From Themeda triandra (taxonomy: Eukaryota > Streptophyta > Magnoliopsida > Poales > Poaceae), in the NCBI GenBank assembly GCA_018135685.1, contig JAENPR010000024.1:806001-870000 (forward strand): a DNA stretch of 64,000 bases. The letters are read 5' to 3'. Below the pieces are notes generated by a model. That model ran no database searches. It was given only the letters and a program-made list of their open reading frames with translations, and was not told the DNA's origin. This document shows positions 59,624 to 64,000 of the stretch, in pieces. Positions within the stretch are counted from its first letter, which is position 1. Each line of letters starts with the position of its first letter. Position numbers and translations under genes: made by a program.

Positions 59624-61043
59624 TTAATTTCGAAGCTGAAAGGTATCACCTACATAAAAGGGGAGCCCAAACAACATCCTGGCAAGAAATGTATACAATA
59701 GTATAACCAAAAGTTGAACCCACATTTTGTTATGCTCAGTCAAGTGTGGCCATTTGAATTTTTAAAGTAAAAGGATTGCATGGAAACTCAGTATTAAAGC
59801 AGGAACTAAACATAACTCAGGCTAGATATGAAAGACATGGTTAATCCAGCGAATGTCATACTGAGGACTCAGGATAAGAGAGTCCGAGAGTGTGTCAAAC
59901 AGAACAAAGAAAGATCAAGAGATCAAGATTCAATCCAATCTTTCTATATGACAACAAGATATCAACTCGCAAAAATTAAATAAAGGAAATGGACAGAGGA
60001 AACAATTAATTATCACATTCTGTCAAAAGAACCCTGTATTTTATCGAGGAAACATCATGGCAACTGTTCATATCATAGAAGTGGAAAAGAGGCCAAGAGC
60101 ACTCAGAAGGCAGATGGTCTAGTGCCCCTGGTACTTATTGAAGCTTTAATTCCGAGTTAGTACATATAAGGAATCTAAGGATTGCACGGCAGTTTGCAAT
60201 TACAGCAGCCAATTCCTGACATGAAAACTGGTCCAGCAGTTCCATATTGCTAAAGAATACATACCAAAACAAGCATGGAATTAAGCCCCAAAACAAGAGG
60301 TCATTAACTCTCGGAACTTTTGTTGTATACTTAGACTAGATCACAAAAACCTTTCAATTCGAGTTGGCAAGGTGGCAGGTACCCAAAAATAGCAAGCTTG
60401 AACAAACGAGGACATGGAAAGAATCCTGTACACACCTCGATCGATTCGCCGTAGCAGCCACGTAGTCAAGGACCAGGGCGGGCACGGAGTAGGCGCAGGT
60501 CAAAACGCAGAGAGCGAAGAGTAGAGCCTCGACGAAGACGGTTCCAACTCCACGCCAACCCGGCGCGCGCGGCCGCCGCGGCCGCCCCTGCTTCTTGCAG
60601 ATGACGAGGACGACGACCGCCATCGTCACGTTGAAGCTGCTGGTGGCGAACTGCAGGAGGTCGTGGACGTACGCTCCCTCCATCAGAATATACTCCCCGG
60701 CAGAAGGGCATCTCACCCGGCGGGACTGGCAATCGCACACGAGACGAAATCAGGAACGGAGGAGCAAGCAGGGGGCAAGAAAATCGGCACGCATGCGCGG
60801 ACGGGAAATGGCGAATTGGCGAATACGAACCTCGGGGATGTTGGCGAGGAAGGTTCGGAGCTTGAGGGCATCCTGGCCGAGCTGCGCGCCGTAGACCAGC
60901 ACCAGAACGTAGAGGAGCTTGGAGCGGAGGCGGTGGCCGTGGATCCAGCCGCAGAGGATCTCGAGCGCGACGCCGGAGCAGAGGAGGCAGGTCATGGCTG
61001 CCCCGGGGTAGAAGTAGTAGCCGTCGGAGAGGAGCGGCGCCAT
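59624..61043 (-). CDS. Small multi-pass membrane protein, 185 residues (gene E)
   Basis: The model is 61043-60831, 60725-60436 and 59678-59624, with phases 0 and 2. The coding total of 558 bases is divisible by three and ends in TAA. Splice sites: CCCGAG|GTTCGT, ATTGCCAG, ATCGAG|GTGTGT and CTTGCCAG. Hydrophobic segments lie at about residues 12-34, 43-58, 95-114 and 131-156. A basic, proline-rich loop (KKQGRPRRPRAPGWRG) separates the third from the fourth. A short third exon adds RMLFGLPFYVGDTFQLRN. The first two exons have the same layout as genes B and C, and E-I-L-x-x-W-x-x-G and K/R-Q...W-R...VP recur. The third exon is short and is the least certain part. The family was not recognised. 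Confidence 0.68.
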
Positions 61044-61262
61044 GGGGCTGGTGGCGTGGAGGAACCCTAGGGCCGGCCGGCTCCTGGAGCTCCCGAGCTC
61101 GGGGAGGAAGCAGATTGGCGGCGGCTTGGTTGGTGCGAGTGCGGCGGCCGGCGGCGGTGTGGAGGCGGGGGAGGCGGCCGAGTGGGTGGCTCCGTGGTTG
61201 GTGGAGCCTTGTCGGGTTATTGGGCTTTGGGCGTGCGCCCGAACCAGGTCCAGCTGGCAAAT

Positions 61263-61847
61263 GGAGTGGCGAGGGAAAATCCAGTAGCTACACCCAGTCG
61301 ATGTAGTACACAAGCAACCCTTCTCGCAAACTGCGTGGTACCTTTTTCCTAGTTTGCACATGTTTTAATTTCTAGTGTGTGCCAAAGTGCACCGGGAGAT
61401 GTATAAATTTCAAAATTCAATAACGAATATTTTATTTTGGGTGTTAAAAAAGGAGCATGTACGTTTGTTGTAGACGATTAGAAATACTCACTCACTGCAC
61501 CTAAAAAAAATATTATAATTTATCCCAAGTCAAGCCATTTGAAATTGATCAAATTATAAATATCCTATATCTAATATAAAAATATCTCTAAATAAATTTA
61601 TTACAAATATATATTAAATACTCAACCAATCTAATGATACTTATCATACATAGTAGATATTAGTTATTTTTTTATATTTTTGGTAGAGTCTTGAAGATTT
61701 ATAATTTCTTAATAGATGAGATTTATATTTACTTTGGTACGGATGAAATAGTATGGAAACAAGAATCAAGAATTGTTCGGCTAGTACGTTTTTTCAGCCG
61801 ATTCAATAGTATTCTGTGAGAGAATAAGCCTAAACAAGATAGAATAA
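61263..61847. promoter_or_regulatory. Upstream region of gene E
   Basis: Beyond the duplicated segment the DNA becomes AT-rich. It does not match the 5' flank of genes C and D, so gene E may have acquired a different distal promoter. No specific element was assigned. Confidence 0.3.
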
Positions 61848-62122
61848 GGCCTCGTTTAGTTCCCCCGAATCGGGGGAACAAAGTTTGCACAGTGCTCTCT
61901 GAGCACTGTAGCAACTTTCGTTGTTTTGTGGTAATATTTGTCCAAATCTTGATTAATTAGTCTCAAAATGTTCGTCTCGTAAAGTACAATAAAATTGTGC
62001 AATTAGTTTTTGATTTCATCTACATTTAGTACTCCATGCATATGTAAACATTTTGATGTGATGGGGAATAGGAATTCTGCATAGTGGAATTTGGGAGTAA
62101 AATTTGGAATCTAAACAAGGCC
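61848..62122. mobile_element. Tourist-like MITE (PIF/Harbinger type)
   Basis: The ends GGCCTCGTTTAGTTCC and inverted GGCCTTGTTTAGATTCC are flanked by TAA (61845-61847 and 62123-62125). The 275-bp interior is AT-rich with a GAATCGGGGGAAC/TTCCCCCGATTC-like hairpin near the left end. This is a typical grass Tourist structure. Confidence 0.9.
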
Positions 62123-62539
62123 TAAGCTGAGACTAGTTCAAGCGAACATGGTTGCTTACGTGAAATAAATGGTACGCTTAAGTCAAACTAGTACCAAGGA
62201 ATCAGAATCTTCAAGCATACGCTTGAACTAGTGCAAAGTACTGATATTGTGATACTACACGTGAAATAAAATTTTTCTTGAATCTAAGAAATTAACCTTA
62301 TTTGGACCACAAAATTTTGCTTCTTTCTTTGAACTACAATATATTTTTTTAAATGCTTCGAGGTGCCGTGGAGAGAGAGAGAGGGGCAAGTTCCATTGAC
62401 AAAACATACAAGCGCTGGAATAAACAGCACGCGACGAGATGAAAATGAAATTGTATCAACATGTCCAATCGTTGTTAAATTGTGACTTGTGAAATGGAAC
62501 AAGCTAGCGTGGCCATCGCAGTATATACCAAAAAACATA

Positions 62540-62765
62540 AAAAGCATACCCCTGGCATTTCCGTGGTGTTTCCAGAAAAGGAAAACTTCGCTATGCAATA
62601 TGTCATGATATGTTGAGTATAATCAAAATTCATAACTCCAAATCCCTTGTGGTCGCGCACAATGCATACATGAGACAAACAGAAGTTCTTCTACTCCAGC
62701 GAAACGCCGCATGTTTCATAACTCCAAGTACAATAGGTAAATGCCAGTTTAATTAAAGAAATTGT
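62540..62765. repeat. Dispersed repeat shared with 3155-3420
   Basis: GGTGTTTCCAGAAAAGGAAA, ATTCATAACTCCAAATCCC and AGAAGTTCTTCTACTCCAGC recur in the block at 3155-3420 in the same order and orientation. Confidence 0.6.
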
Positions 62766-62874
62766 CAATCATATAAACAGGGCACAATAATGAGTTTCAT
62801 AACTCCGAATACAATAGGTAAATGCCAGTTTAATTAAAGAAATTGTCAATCATATAAACAGGGCACAATAATGG
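62713..62874. repeat. 81-bp tandem duplication
   Basis: Units 62713-62793 and 62794-62874 are almost identical. The first begins GTTTCATAACTCCAAGTACA, the second differs at one or two bases, and both end at ACAATAATG. Confidence 0.92.
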
Positions 62875-63026
62875 TTTTGGGGACTTTGTGCTGTTGGCCT
62901 TCTTCATGGTTAGGGTTTGGTAGAGTAAAGTTCCTTCCAGAAAACAAAAACCAGGACACATCCGACAGGCAGCAACATATGAATCATATGTTCATAATCT
63001 CCTTAATACGATTTACGCACCAAAAG

Positions 63027-63430
63027 CTAGCCAATTAGCGTGGCCACGTCAATCGCGGTTCCCGGCCGTTGGATCAGGCACGCGTACGGCCCAGATCGTG
63101 CCCCGATAACGCGGGCGGGTGGCCAGCGGCCCCAGCGCGAGCGTAGTGCGGGCGCCGCCTCCGCCGCTGCCTTCCCGGCCATCCCGGCGACCGTGTCGTG
63201 GTTGCGAACGAGCTGCGCCGCTGCTGCTAAGCCTGTGCAGGCCAACAGGCCACGGCCTGCCTGCCACCGTGCCACGGCTGGCCCCAGATCCGCGCGGGCC
63301 CAGAGCAGCTCGTCGGCAGGCAGGCGCCACCGCCGAGGCCCTCTCCGGCTGGATCGATGCTCTGCTCTGCTTACTGCTCGTGGATGAGGAAAGGAGAATA
63401 GAAGCTTTTCCAGGTTCCCAATACAAACTT
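63027..63430 (-). other. GC-rich block with an uncertain exon
   Basis: A minus-strand frame at 63275-63027 is free of stops, with hydrophobic and Arg-rich segments (ACTGLAAAAQLVRN, SRWGRWPPARVIGARSG), but it lacks an ATG. A second frame (63426-63049) is Ser/Arg-rich and also lacks one. This resembles a GC-rich first exon whose start is unclear. No family was recognised. Confidence 0.25.
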
Positions 63431-64000
63431 CCTAACTTATATAAACAATTGTTGACAGTACATCAGAGCATGTTGAGAATAAAGAAAAATACAGCGGCCT
63501 AGATGCAAAACGTATGTCCTAATAAGTTTCCTTTTTTCTTTCATCACGTTTTAATCGGCTATAAGTTACAAAATCTATATAAAATCGTACAAAATTCCTA
63601 AAAAAAATAAGTTTTGTTTTGTTCCTCACAACTGAACGCATTAGTGCAGCTTCAACATTCAACACAAACGATTCAGTTTCTCCATCTATATCTATTTCAC
63701 ATAAGTGTTTTTACCATTTACTTTAGATACTCATGCTCCAAATTTTAACACTGTATAATAATATTTGAGAAACTAAACCAACCAAAGGTTTATTGAAACC
63801 AGTTTAAATCCATCCATGTGCGGTGATCATACTAAATAACCACATCTATGAAAGTTGTTGCCCATTTACAAAATTTGAAAAAGAAAAAGCTTACAAATTC
63901 TATACTTCGTAAAAAAAATTGCTTATATATTAACACAATACATACAATAACATATGTATATATTCACGTGTACACATAATTTCCACCTATAATCTTTTCA
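63431..64000. other. AT-rich intergenic DNA
   Basis: Nothing was recognised. Homopolymer A runs occur near 63600 and 63911. Confidence 0.4.

Larger units (their letters stand above)
55344..61262. repeat. Segmental duplicate B (partner 25697-34862)
   Basis: This is the copy without the LINE and solo LTR. It aligns with 25697-25833 plus 29379-34862 in the same order and orientation. It holds the apparently intact gene E, the Stowaway at 59348 and the TIR-like element at 57341. Confidence 0.9.

Noticed and set aside
1..64000. CRISPR arrays, bacterial operons, rRNA genes, organelle DNA insertions
   Set aside because: No regularly spaced repeats, no bacterial gene layout and no recognisable rRNA or organelle genes were seen on either strand.

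Overview
This window is nuclear DNA from a grass (Poaceae). The evidence is GC-rich first exons followed by AT-rich introns, Stowaway and Tourist/PIF-Harbinger type DNA elements, a tRNA-derived SINE, LINE 3' ends, and long-LTR Ty3/Gypsy sequence. No rRNA, tRNA, CRISPR or bacterial features were seen. I cannot name the genus. Gene models come from reading frame, splice-site phase and comparison between duplicated copies inside the window, so transcript ends are not defined.

Layout. 1-1381: the start of an unrecognised minus-strand gene that runs off the left edge. 2.1-3.1 kb and 12.4-13.9 kb: a duplicated block; the second copy gained a Stowaway element and a PIF-like element. 5.55-6.06 kb: an intact 168-residue acidic protein, preceded at 6.40-6.69 kb by a fragment resembling adenosylhomocysteinase. 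8.8-9.2 kb: a locally duplicated membrane-type exon. 13.9-14.1 kb: the last exon of another gene. 15.4-16.1 kb: a 5'-truncated LINE.

The main gene content is a set of four minus-strand genes for small multi-pass membrane proteins: gene B (17.4-18.8 kb), gene C (22.8-24.5 kb), gene D (33.5-34.7 kb, broken) and gene E (59.6-61.0 kb, apparently intact). B and C are clear paralogues. D and E are copies within a roughly 5.5-6 kb segmental duplication. C and D share their 5' flank. Short shared motifs and a shared phase-0 first intron suggest that all four descend from one ancestor. I do not recognise the family.

Mobile DNA fills much of the rest. 25.8-29.4 kb is a GC-rich LINE-type insertion carrying a nested solo LTR. 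37.05-46.73 kb is an unusual Gypsy-derived structure whose two outer ends are the same LTR end in inverted orientation, set in a CT repeat, with a 1.8 kb tandem duplication inside the LTR. 47.6-49.2 kb is a decayed LTR element with a gag remnant. Two PIF-like elements lie at 52.9-54.7 kb, just upstream of a broken Tim17-like gene (54.75-55.19 kb). Because the duplicated blocks preserve empty sites, several insertions can be dated relative to the duplications from this window alone. Long stretches at 3.4-5.1, 7.3-8.6, 10.1-12.3, 19-22.8, 36.1-36.9, 51.4-52.9 and 63.5-64.0 kb hold no gene I can support.
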